Below the pieces are notes generated by a model. It was not told where the DNA came from, did not search any database, and worked only from the letters and a program-made list of their open reading frames with translations. Position numbers and translations under genes: made by a program. A DNA stretch of 64,000 nucleotides from Chitinophagaceae bacterium UBA1930 (lineage in GTDB: Bacteria > Bacteroidota > Bacteroidia > Chitinophagales > Chitinophagaceae): positions 62,001 to 126,000 of the forward strand of contig DDFK01000004.1 in NCBI GenBank assembly GCA_002337145.1. The letters are read 5' to 3'. Shown piece by piece: positions 16,052 to 26,800 of this stretch (positions are counted from its first letter, which is position 1; every line of letters begins with the position of its first letter).

Positions 16052-19000
16052 ATGAGGAAGATCTACTTTCTTTTATCCTTTTTTGTTATTTCTTTTACTG
16101 CCGTAAAGGCTCAGGTGACGGGTTATTCGTTTGTTCCAAGCTCAGGAACATATACTGCAATTACTGGCGGAACAGTAATTGTGTCAAGCCCCACTTCTAT
16201 GGATAGCTATGTTTCTGGTGCGATTACCTTGCCTACTGGCTTTACATTTAACGGCACCAGCTATACAACTGCTTATGTGAGTTCAAATGGTTTTTTAACA
16301 TTAGGTTCGACGGTACCTTCTACCACAGAATATACACCACTTAGCTCTTCCTCAACGGGTAATGGTAGTGCTAAGGTTATAGCGGCGTTTTCTGCTGACC
16401 TGGATAAGGCCGCTTCTGGCTCCCCCGAAATTAGATGGCAACAAGTTGGTAATGAAGTTGTTTTTCAATGGCAGGATATGTGCCGCTACAACAGGGTAGA
16501 AAAATTCAGTTTCCAAATCAGACTTAATACCTCCAATGGCAATGTTGTTATTGTTTATACCGGATGTTCAAGTGCAACAACTTCTACATCATATCAGCCA
16601 CAAGTTGGTTTAAGGGGATCTACTGCTGCGGGGGACTATCAAGCAAATAAAGTTGCTTCGGGTTCTGAAACCTGGGCTGCTCCGTTGGCTGCAACAACAT
16701 CTACTGATGTATGTAGGTTTACGACTAGTTCGCCAGCACAATTTCCTGTTGATGGACAAACATATACATGGGCACCTCCTGCAGCCTGTTCTGCGGCACC
16801 TGTAGCCGGAACGGCATCCACAACAACTACTACCACTGTTTGTGCCGGTGCGTCAGCTACTATTACGCTAACCGGAACATCAGCAGCTTCGGGTCTTACT
16901 TTTCAATGGCAATCGGCAGTTGCAGGTTCTGGTGTATGGAGCAATATTGCTTCTGCCACTTCTAGTAGCCTATCGGCAACATTACCCAATGCATCAACCG
17001 ATTACAGGTGTGTGGTTACTTGTGCGGCAGTGTCACAGTCTGCCAATTCCAATACCGTTACCATTAATGTAAATCAGGTAACCTATGCCAGCCTGCCAGT
17101 TTCAGAAGGTTTTGAAAATACGTGGATTGATGGATGCGGGGCCGCTTCAAGTAGGAGTATCCCTTCTGCAAGCTGGAGAAACAATCCATTGACTGGAGCT
17201 AATTCGTGGAGAAGGGATGATGATGGTGTTGCCGGTGGCGGATGGGGTTCCCTGAATGGTGCCTATACACCTGCCGGGGCAAACAGTACCAGTCATTCGG
17301 CACGTATACATACTTATGCAACAACCGGTATAGGTAATCTGGATCTTTATATGGATTGCAGTGTAGGCAATTCTGCAAAGCAATTGTCTTACTATTATAC
17401 CAATGCAGGGGGCACTGATAGTTTAAGGGTGTTCCTATCTACGGATGGCGGCGTTAATTTCAATGCCATCGGCACTAAAAACGTGGTAAGTGCAACCTGG
17501 AGCAATATTATTGTTCCATTCACTTCTGCTTCAGCAACTACAGTGCTTAGGTTTACTGCTTATGGCGATAATGGATCGAGCGACATAGGTTTGGATGAAG
17601 TGAACGTTATTACGTTAGCAGGATGTACCGGCACACCGCCAACACTTGCCATTTCCGGACCTGCATCGGCATGTAGTGGTTACAATAACACATTAACGGC
17701 CACTGGTTTTGATTTGAATATTGGTGGGATTGCCTACCGTTGGCAGTCATCTACCAACAATGTTACCTGGACGAATACCAGCGGAACAAACCCTGCGTCA
17801 TTTGTAGCTAACCAGGCTGTTACTACTTATTACCGTTTGGTAGATACCTGTTTTGCTTCTGGTCAATCTGCAATTTCCAATGTAATACAGATTAATATCA
17901 CACCCGCAACGTATGCTTCCTTGCCGTTTACAGAAGGTTTTGAAGGAACATGGATCAATGGTTGCGGAACTGCTGACATACCAAGCAATAGCTGGAGGAA
18001 CAGGCCTGTAACTTCGGACAGTAGCTGGAGGAGGGAAGACGATGCACCATCAGGTGGCAATACTGCTGTATGGACAAATAACACCAGTTACCTGTATTCG
18101 CCTGCGGCTTCTGCAGGTTCACATTCTGCCAGGTTCCACTCTGGTTATGTAAACAATAGGGGAAGGGGCATTATGGACCTGTACCTTGACTGTTCTGTTG
18201 GCAATTCCACCAAACAATTAAGTTTCGATTATATAAACATTGATGGAAGTGATTCGCTTACAGTGTTGGTTTCTACCGATGGCGGTACATCTTTCTCAAG
18301 GCTTGATACTGCTTATATAAGAACTGTCTGGAGCAATAAGACCATCTTGTTCACTTCCAACTCTGCTACAACGGTTGTACGTTTTATGGCCACAGCCGAT
18401 TATGGAAGTACAGATATTGGTATTGATAATATTGCTGTTGTAACAATTGCAGCATGCTCGGGTACGCCAGCTGCCGCTACTGTAACCGGACCTTCAACTG
18501 CTGTTTGTGCCGGTACTACCGTAAACTTGACTGCTACTGGTTACCCGACTGGAATGACGGGTATTACTTTCCGTTGGCAGTCTTCTCCAGACAATGCCAC
18601 ATGGACCAATACCACTGGAACAACTGCTGCTGCTTTTACAACAACTATTGGCAATTCGAACACATGGTTCAGGTTGGTGGATACTTGTACAAACGGCAAT
18701 GCATTTGCAGTGTCCAATGCAGTTCAGGTAACGGTTAATTCGGCAACATATGCTACTGTACCATTTACCGAAAGTTTTGAAAACACATGGATAGATGGTT
18801 GTGGTGCTGCAGGCAGCAAAAGCATTCCTACCAATAGCTGGAGGAACACACCGGTTACAGGTAATAACTCCTGGAGAAGGAATGATGAAACCACAACCAA
18901 TTCTGGTTGGTCTAGCACCAGTGGTGCCTATACGCCTGCTGCTTCTGCCGGTACTTACTCCGCCCGTATACATACTTATTCCACAAGTGCTTCTGGTAAT

Positions 19001-20629
19001 TTTGACCTGTTTCTGGATTGCAGTACGGGTGCAATCACAAAACAGATTGCATATGACTATATCAACACCAGCGGTAGCGATAGTTTAAAAGTATTCCTGT
19101 CAACTGATGGCGGAAACAGCTTTACTTTTATTGGCAATAAGAATACAACTGTTACTACTTGGTCTACTATTACTGTTCCATTTAGTTCTTCGTCTGCAAC
19201 AACTGTAATACGTTTTACTGCTTATGGCGATGCAGGCTCAACAGATATAGGTTTGGATAATATTGCTGTTACTGCAGTTGCATGTGGAACTCCTACAGTA
19301 GTTACTGCATCGGCAATTACCACAACAGGTGCAACTATAGGCTGGACAGCCCCAGGTGCTGCACCTAATAGCTATGAGCTTTACTACAGTACAACAAGTA
19401 CAGCACCTACTTCTGGTACTGTACCACAGGTTACAAATATTACTGGTACTTCAACCAACCTTGGCACACTTGCTTCTTCCTCTACTTATTTTGTTTGGGT
19501 AAGATCCAATTGTGGGGGAGCGGGAACAAGTACATGGTCTGTTGCTGCTACTTTTAACACGGCTTGTGCAACAGGTAATGTGCCTTATACGCAAAATTTT
19601 GATGCAGTTACTGCACCAACATTGCCACCTTGTATTTCTGTATTGGATGTAAATGCCGATGGTAAAACCTGGGCAACTTCGAGTAATTCAAGCTATTTAA
19701 TTGGTGGTACCAATTCCATGACTTACACTTGGAATAGTGCTTCTGCTGCCGATGATTGGTTCTTTACGGCACCACTTACACTTACTGGTGGAACACAGTA
19801 TACCTTGAAGTTTGCAGCGGCATCTTATGCTTCTACGTACTTTGAAAAACTGGAAGTGAAATATGGCCCTTCTGCAACAGTTGCTGGAATGACGTCATCG
19901 GCATTGTACACCAATACTGCTATGCAAGGGCCGGCTAAGGTGCAGGTTCCGTTTACGCCTGCTTCTACTGGTACTTATTATTTTGGTTTCCATGCTTTCT
20001 CAATAGCAAACCAGTTCTTCTTGTCTGTTGATAGCATATTGGTGGATCTAAGCAGCAACCTTCCGATTGTATTGAATAGCTTTAAAGGCGAACGCCAAGG
20101 GGCAAACAATATATTGTCATGGACAACAGCTTCTGAAATAAACAATACAGGTTTCGAGCTACAACGCAGTGCAGACGGTATCAACTTCAGCACTTTGACT
20201 TTCGTTGGCAGCAAAGCCTCAAATGGCAATAGCAATGCGGCTTTGGCATACACGTTTACTGATACAAAAGCATTGGTTGCTGGTTCTTACTATCGCTTGA
20301 AACAGATAGACAAGGATGGTAAATCAACGTTGAGTCAGGTTGTGTTCATCAAAGGTGTTAAAGTGAACAAACTTGAGCTGGTAAGTGTTTATCCTAACCC
20401 TGCTATAGACAAATTGAATGTTGCTTTGGCATCTCCAAAAGCGGACAATGTGATTTTTGTTGTAAGTGATTTAAGTGGTAAAGTGCTTATTAAGCAAACT
20501 GCTGCAGTAATCAATGGCGACAATAACATCAGTGTAAATGTTGGTGCACTGGCCAAAGGAACCTACACCATCAAAGCAATCTGTGCGGATGGCTGCGAAA
20601 CTGCCATCAGCAAGTTTGTGAAACAATAA
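16052..20629 (+). CDS. T9SS-exported multidomain surface protein with three MAM-like domains
   Basis: This 1525-residue protein starts with signal peptide MRKIYFLLSFFVISFTAVKAQ. Residues ~22-245 form a beta-sandwich domain (YVSSNGFLTLGS) similar to the N-terminus of the fifth gene of the array. Three repeats follow, each an Ig-like domain (FRWQSS...TW-type core) plus a MAM-like domain beginning TYASLPxxEGFExTWIxGCG, with MAM-like parts near 344-523, 619-799 and 898-1075. A fibronectin III domain (~1078-1170), a cleaved-adhesin/choice-of-anchor J domain (~1175-1337, DDWFFTAPL), a pre-tail region (SFKGERQGANN) and the T9SS type A sorting domain (~1447-1525, YPNPAIDKLNVAL...ISKFVKQ) complete it. 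An adhesive or matrix role at the cell surface is inferred. No catalytic domain is visible. Confidence 0.9.
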   Translation: MRKIYFLLSFFVISFTAVKAQVTGYSFVPSSGTYTAITGGTVIVSSPTSMDSYVSGAITLPTGFTFNGTSYTTAYVSSNGFLTLGSTVPSTTEYTPLSSSSTGNGSAKVIAAFSADLDKAASGSPEIRWQQVGNEVVFQWQDMCRYNRVEKFSFQIRLNTSNGNVVIVYTGCSSATTSTSYQPQVGLRGSTAAGDYQANKVASGSETWAAPLAATTSTDVCRFTTSSPAQFPVDGQTYTWAPPAACSAAPVAGTASTTTTTTVCAGASATITLTGTSAASGLTFQWQSAVAGSGVWSNIASATSSSLSATLPNASTDYRCVVTCAAVSQSANSNTVTINVNQVTYASLPVSEGFENTWIDGCGAASSRSIPSASWRNNPLTGANSWRRDDDGVAGGGWGSLNGAYTPAGANSTSHSARIHTYATTGIGNLDLYMDCSVGNSAKQLSYYYTNAGGTDSLRVFLSTDGGVNFNAIGTKNVVSATWSNIIVPFTSASATTVLRFTAYGDNGSSDIGLDEVNVITLAGCTGTPPTLAISGPASACSGYNNTLTATGFDLNIGGIAYRWQSSTNNVTWTNTSGTNPASFVANQAVTTYYRLVDTCFASGQSAISNVIQINITPATYASLPFTEGFEGTWINGCGTADIPSNSWRNRPVTSDSSWRREDDAPSGGNTAVWTNNTSYLYSPAASAGSHSARFHSGYVNNRGRGIMDLYLDCSVGNSTKQLSFDYINIDGSDSLTVLVSTDGGTSFSRLDTAYIRTVWSNKTILFTSNSATTVVRFMATADYGSTDIGIDNIAVVTIAACSGTPAAATVTGPSTAVCAGTTVNLTATGYPTGMTGITFRWQSSPDNATWTNTTGTTAAAFTTTIGNSNTWFRLVDTCTNGNAFAVSNAVQVTVNSATYATVPFTESFENTWIDGCGAAGSKSIPTNSWRNTPVTGNNSWRRNDETTTNSGWSSTSGAYTPAASAGTYSARIHTYSTSASGNFDLFLDCSTGAITKQIAYDYINTSGSDSLKVFLSTDGGNSFTFIGNKNTTVTTWSTITVPFSSSSATTVIRFTAYGDAGSTDIGLDNIAVTAVACGTPTVVTASAITTTGATIGWTAPGAAPNSYELYYSTTSTAPTSGTVPQVTNITGTSTNLGTLASSSTYFVWVRSNCGGAGTSTWSVAATFNTACATGNVPYTQNFDAVTAPTLPPCISVLDVNADGKTWATSSNSSYLIGGTNSMTYTWNSASAADDWFFTAPLTLTGGTQYTLKFAAASYASTYFEKLEVKYGPSATVAGMTSSALYTNTAMQGPAKVQVPFTPASTGTYYFGFHAFSIANQFFLSVDSILVDLSSNLPIVLNSFKGERQGANNILSWTTASEINNTGFELQRSADGINFSTLTFVGSKASNGNSNAALAYTFTDTKALVAGSYYRLKQIDKDGKSTLSQVVFIKGVKVNKLELVSVYPNPAIDKLNVALASPKADNVIFVVSDLSGKVLIKQTAAVINGDNNISVNVGALAKGTYTIKAICADGCETAISKFVKQ

Positions 20630-20648
20630 AATTTGTTTGTGAAATATA

Positions 20649-20686
20649 AAAGAGGTCCGGTTGGTTATCAGCCGGACCTCTTTTTT
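20649..20686 (+). terminator. intrinsic terminator after the first surface-protein gene
   Basis: AAAGAGGTCCGG (20649-20660) pairs perfectly with CCGGACCTCTTT (20672-20683), followed by a T run. Confidence 0.9.
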
Positions 20687-20734
20687 AATATCCAATAGGC
20701 GGCAACTTTAATGATGTTACCTAACTGGAATGGG

Positions 20735-20817
20735 CATTTTTATTAAATTTCAATGATTTTTTAAATGAGGTTTCACTTAAAAGTAATATTTTGTTGCACT
20801 AAACTAAACTAACTGTT
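20735..20817 (+). promoter_or_regulatory. upstream region shared with the third surface-protein gene
   Basis: The ~80 bases before this start (TTTCAATG...ATATTTTG...CACTAAACTAAA...CTGTTATG) align along their length with 27600-27667. ATATTTTG resembles the Bacteroidota -7 element. The shared block is a duplicated promoter/5' UTR; the exact promoter is not fixed. Confidence 0.5.
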
Positions 20818-23800
20818 ATGCGGAAGATCTACCTTCTCCTGTTTACCCTATTTTGCCTTTCCGGCATCAAATCATTTTCGCAAACCTATTTTACTGAAAG
20901 TTTTGAAGGGGCCTGGTATCTAAATGGTAACCCCAATACTCCAGCAGTAGCTGCAGGACCCAATGCACCTAGCGGTTGGACACAAACAAGGCCTGTAAAC
21001 AATGTTGCACCTTCAACAGGATGTTCTACAACAAGTGGCAAATATGACTGGAGCCAACAAACATTGACTGGTACCACTTGGGCTTCTAGTGGTTCTTTTC
21101 CTACTGGTTGTACCCCTTATGCGAGTACCGCTCCCAGTACCGCAGTGGATGGAACCAAAATATTATGGTTTTACGATGGCTATACTGCTTCTGGTAATAC
21201 AAGACTGATATATACGCCAGCAATTGATTTGTCTACATCAACTGCACCCGTTATATCATTTTCTTATAGTTACGCAGGTTCCGCTGCATCAACTTTAATG
21301 GGATCTTTAGATGGGGGAACAACATGGAATACTTTAAGCACAATTGCCACTACAGCTTCAAATACCTGGGCACTTAGAACTGTAACCATTCCTGCCGCCT
21401 ATAAAATTGCTACGGCTAAATTTGGCTTTCAGGTAGCATCCACTTATGGTAGTTATGATTTATTTATTGATAATGTAATTGTAAAGGAACCAATTATCCC
21501 TGCTGCACCTATTACTTTTAGTACAACAGTAGGTAGCACAAGCATTACTATTAACTGGAAAGATAATTCTACAAATGAAATAGGGTTTAGGCTTTACAGA
21601 TCAACTGATAATGTAACATTTACACAAGTTGGGTCTGATGTTGCAAGTGCAACAGTAGCTACTACAGGCACAACCTATTCGCAGACTGCTACTGGGCTAA
21701 CGGCAAATACCCTTTATTATTTCCGGGTATCTTCTTTTGTTGATGCTGAATCCCCTTATTTAACAGGTTCTGCTACTACTTCTGCATTATTTACTTCAAT
21801 TACTTCTGGTAACTGGAGCAATGGTGCAACATGGAATCAAAGTGGTGCAACACCTACAAGTATTAATGATGTGGTAATTGCTGCTGGCCATACTGTAACA
21901 TTAGATGGAACCAATGCAGCCAATACACTTACAATCAATAGTACAGGTTCGTTAGTAGCTTCATCTAATTCGTTAACTATTGCAGGTACTTCAACAACTG
22001 GGATTACCAATAGTGGTACATTGACAGTTTCGGGGGGTACAGTTACTATTGGAGCTGCTGGAGGTAGTAATAGAAGACTGTCCAGCTCTGGTACATTAAC
22101 TGTATCTAGCGGTACCTTGAATATAAACGGTAACTTAGTAGTTACAGGCTCATTTACACAGAGTGGTGGAAATATCAATGTGGATGGAAACGCCGCGGGT
22201 GTGGCAGCTAACAGTGTTGCTAGCGGAACCAGCTTAGTTTCCTTGACGGGATCTGCTTCTACAATTAGTTTAACAGGAGGCAACTTTACCATCGTTGATC
22301 CACATGTATCAACTGATTACTCGTTATATGGTTCGGTAAGTACGGCCACAAATAGTGGTACAGGACATACTTTTATTTTTGGAGATGGTACTTCTACAGA
22401 TGCCGGCGGAACAAATGGTTTTTATACGTACTTGTTCCCTGGGTCTAGTTATTTTATATTAGGCAATCTTGTTGCAAATGGAGGAAGTGGTACAAATAGG
22501 TTTGTTAGTACTTTATCTTCTACTGGCATCCTCGGTAACCTAACAGTTAATGCAGGATCAGAATATAGGCTGTCATCTACAACTTATGTTGCAGGAAATG
22601 TTACCGTAAACGGTACATTGACTGCCTCATCTACCCTTAATTTGGCAAGCTTTGCCAATGGAACGGCGGCAGCTTCCACAAATGCGCAAACAATTTCCGG
22701 TTCTGGGATATTTAGAAATGCAACAACATCTCCAACTGCAAACTTTACATCCTTAACTATCAATAATAGCAGTGCTGCTGGGGTAACTTTTGCTAACGCT
22801 AACACATTGAATAGTGCAAGCTATGGAGGTACTGTATCCAGTACATTAACATTTACAAATGGTGTTGTGAATATAGGTTCAAATACCTTTATTTTAGGTA
22901 TTAGTGCCACAACTGTGGGTACATTAACCTATACTGCTGGAGGTTTTGCGAGTGGTGCAACCTTTAGCCGTTGGTACACTACTACAGGTAGCGGTACAAC
23001 TATAGCTGCTAGCACTGTGCCAACTGTGGGTGCTGGTACCTATCCGTTTGTAACAGGTAACCCTGTTGCAGGATTGAATGCAAACCATTTTCACCGTGCT
23101 ACTGCCGCATTAACAACAGCCGGTACATTGGATGTTAAGTTTACCAGTGGTGTACTTACTTCTGCACTAAGCCCAGCCGTTACGGAAAATGCATTAACAT
23201 TTGATCAACAAACAAACAGCAATTGGGTAGTTACAACTTCGAATGGCTATGCTTCCTCTGCAGCACATAGTTTTGCTATTCAAGGACAGGGTTCTTATAC
23301 AGCCACAACTACCAATGCAAGATTATTAATAGGTGGTTCGTTAGTTGGAACACATCAAGCTGGTACCAATCTGCCATTGGTGGAACGTACATCTGTTCCT
23401 GCAGCTAATATTGCCGGTATATATACTATTGGCACAATAGCAGCAGAGTCCCCTACATATTCCGCACAAACTGGTGCATGGGAAAATCCATCCACATGGG
23501 TGGGCGGTGTCGTTCCTACTTGTGCCAGCATTGTTATAATTCAAAATAGCCACAACGTAACTGTGAGTGCCACTACAACTGGCGCTATTTCTTCCATGAC
23601 AATAAATGGTGGTGGTACACTAACAATATCAGGCGGCAGTTTAACTGTAGGTTGCACATTGAATAATTCTTCATTAACCGCAAATGGTAATTTAACGGTG
23701 AGTGGTGGTACACTTAATATTAACGGAAACCTCATAGTCGCTTCTACATCTATTTTCACACAATCTGGTGGTAATATCAATGTAGATGGAAATGCTGCAG

Positions 23801-26800
23801 GCGTTACTGCAAATAGTGTAGCAACTGGTACTTATTTGGTAAGGCTCACAGGAGGGCCAACCAGCATTCTTTTAACAGGTGGAAACCTGACAATTGTTGA
23901 TCCACATGCCGGATCCTCCACATCTGATTATGCATTGTATGCCAATATGAGTGCTGCTACCAATTGCGGTACCGGACATACATTTACATTTGGCGATGGC
24001 GTATCTACAGATGCTGGTGGGCATACAAATGGGTTTTACACTTATTTATTTGCGGGAAGCAGTTACTTGGTATTAGGAAATGTGGTTGTAAATGGAGGTG
24101 TGGGTACAAACAGGTTTGTAGCAACAACATCAACTGTTGGTATATTAGGCAATTTGACCATTAATGCAGGTGGTGAGTACAGGGTTGCTTCTACCAATTA
24201 TGTTGCTGGCAACATAACAGTAAATACAGGTGGTATATTAACAACAACTTCTACCTTAGGATTTGCCAGTTTTGCTAATGGAACCGCTGCTGCATCTACC
24301 AATGCCCAAACGATTTCTGGTGCCGGTACATTCAGAAATGCAGCAACAACTCCTACAGCAAATTTTACTAATGTAAACATCAATAACGGCAGTACGTCAG
24401 GTGTAACTTTTGCAAATGCAAATACATTAAACAGTGCGGGTTATGGTGGTACCGTCTCTGGAACGTTGACCTTTACCAATGGATTGGTAAACATTGGTTC
24501 CAATACTTTTATATTAGGTGTTAGCGGAACAACAGTCGGTACTTTGTCATATACTGCTGGTGGATTTGTAAGTGGCTCAACATTTAGCCGCTGGTTTGGA
24601 ACTACAGGAACAGGTACAACTATTGCTGCCAATACTTTGCCAACTCCAGGTGCGGGTACCTATCCCTTTGTAACAGGTAATCCTACAACAAGCATGAATG
24701 CAAACCATTTCCATAGGGCTACTACTGCATTGACCACAGCGGGTACATTATCTGTTACATTTAATGGGGCTGCAGGTGTTTCAACGCTTAGCCCTGCGGT
24801 AACAGAAAGCACTTTGACATTTGATCAACAAACCAATTCCAATTGGGTGGTTGCTACTGCAAACGGTTATACGGCTACTGCAAACCACAGTTTTGCAATT
24901 CAAGGCCAAGGGGCATATGTTGCCACTTCAACAAACGCCAGGTTGTTAATTGGTGGTGCATTGGTAGGTACACATCAAGCAGGTACCAACCAGCCTTCGG
25001 TAGAAAGGACCGCCGTGCCAGCAGCAAGTATTGCCGGAACTTATACAATTGGGTTAATAGCATCGGAAGCTCCGATATTAACTGCACAATCTGGTGCATG
25101 GGAAAATACTTCAACATGGGTTGGAGGGGTTGTTCCTTCTGCAAATGCAGCAGTATTTATTCAAAATGCACATACTGTAACGATTAATGCAGTTGCTGCA
25201 AATAGCGGATCTGTAAATGTAAATACTGGTGGAGCCTTAACTGTAAGTGGCAGCACATTAACAGCTTCTGGTGCATTGACCAATAGCGGCACTTTGATTG
25301 TAAGCGGTGGATCAATTACTTCTGCCACTTCATTAACAAACAATGCAAATTCAACTGTAACAGTATCTTCAGGAGCTTTGAATATTGGAACTACTTTCGC
25401 AAACTCCGGTAGCTTTACTGCTTCGGGTGGAACCACAAATGTTACAGGGGCTTCTACAAGCGGTATTACGAATACTGCAACTACAGGTACGTTTACCATT
25501 AGTGGTGGTAGTGTCAATGTAGGTATTACCGATAATACTTTCTGTAACCGTACATTTACCAATAGTGGCACCCTTACTGTTTCTTTGGGGACATTGAACG
25601 TATATGGAAATTTGAATATCGCCAATGGTTCTACATTTAACCAATCTGGTGGGGTAATTAGTGTAGATGGAAACGCAGCAGGTATTGCTGCAAATAGTGT
25701 GGCTTCAGGAACCAATATCGTTGGTTTCGGAACATCTGGTTCAGGGGCTACGCTGAATTTAACTGGGGGTTCATTAATAATTGTGGATCCACATACTGTT
25801 ACTACTGCAGCAGGCGGTACTTCAAACGGGCATTCACTTATTTATTGGGGTGATGGTTATAGGTCAAGTACAGGACATACCATTCAGTTCGGAAATGGGA
25901 TATCTACAGATGCTGGTGGAAATACAAGTGGCTATCAATATGATACGTGGCCAGGTACTGGTTATTTTATAGCTGGTAACCTTACTGTTGATGCTCCAAC
26001 TGGTACAAACAGAAGAATTGTACCAGTTTATTCTGTAGGAGTTGAAGGCAACCTTACCATAAATAACGGAGAGTTTGCTGCAAGTGCAACTACCCATAAA
26101 ATTGGTGGGAACATTACAGTTAATAGCTTGGGTATATTAACTAATACAACTATTATCAACCTTGCTAAGTGGGGTAGTGATTTAACATCCAGTGGTTCAG
26201 ATGCTGTTGCTACAAATACCCAAACAATAAGTGGAACGGGGGTGTTTAGGAACCTTGCAACTTCCCCTACAGCGAATTTTACAAGTTTCACTGTTAACAA
26301 TTCCAACGCAACCGGAGTTACTTTAAATATTCCACTGACCATTAGTAGCACTTTAACATTAACAGCAGGTACAATAAACACAACTGCAGCAAACCTTTTA
26401 ACGCTAGGTGTACTTGCTACACCATCTGCTGGTACATTAACCTATACAGCAGGTCAAATTGCTGGTCCGTTTAAAAGGGTAATAACAGCTGCAACAGGTA
26501 CTTATGCATTACCGGTTGGTACAACTACTGTTTACAGGCCAGCCAGTATCAACTTTACAACTGCACCAACTGCTGCAGGTACATTGACGGCAGAATTCAA
26601 AACAACTGCTCCTGGAGCTAATGGCTTGCCATTGACAGATGGTGCTGTAACAATTGATGCAGTTGCCACAACGGGCTACTGGTCAATAGTTGCTGGCGAT
26701 GGTTTAACTGGCGGTACTTATACAGCTGCAATCACTGGCACAGGCTTCCCAGGTATTACTACACCTGCTGAGCTGCGTGTTATCAAACGTGCCACATCTG

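Noticed and set aside
21837..26381. Several minus-strand open frames of 60-184 codons inside the giant surface-protein gene
   Set aside because: They mirror the Thr/Ser/Gly repeats of the plus-strand protein, giving Val/Pro-rich products. No start signals or families are seen, so they are antisense shadows.
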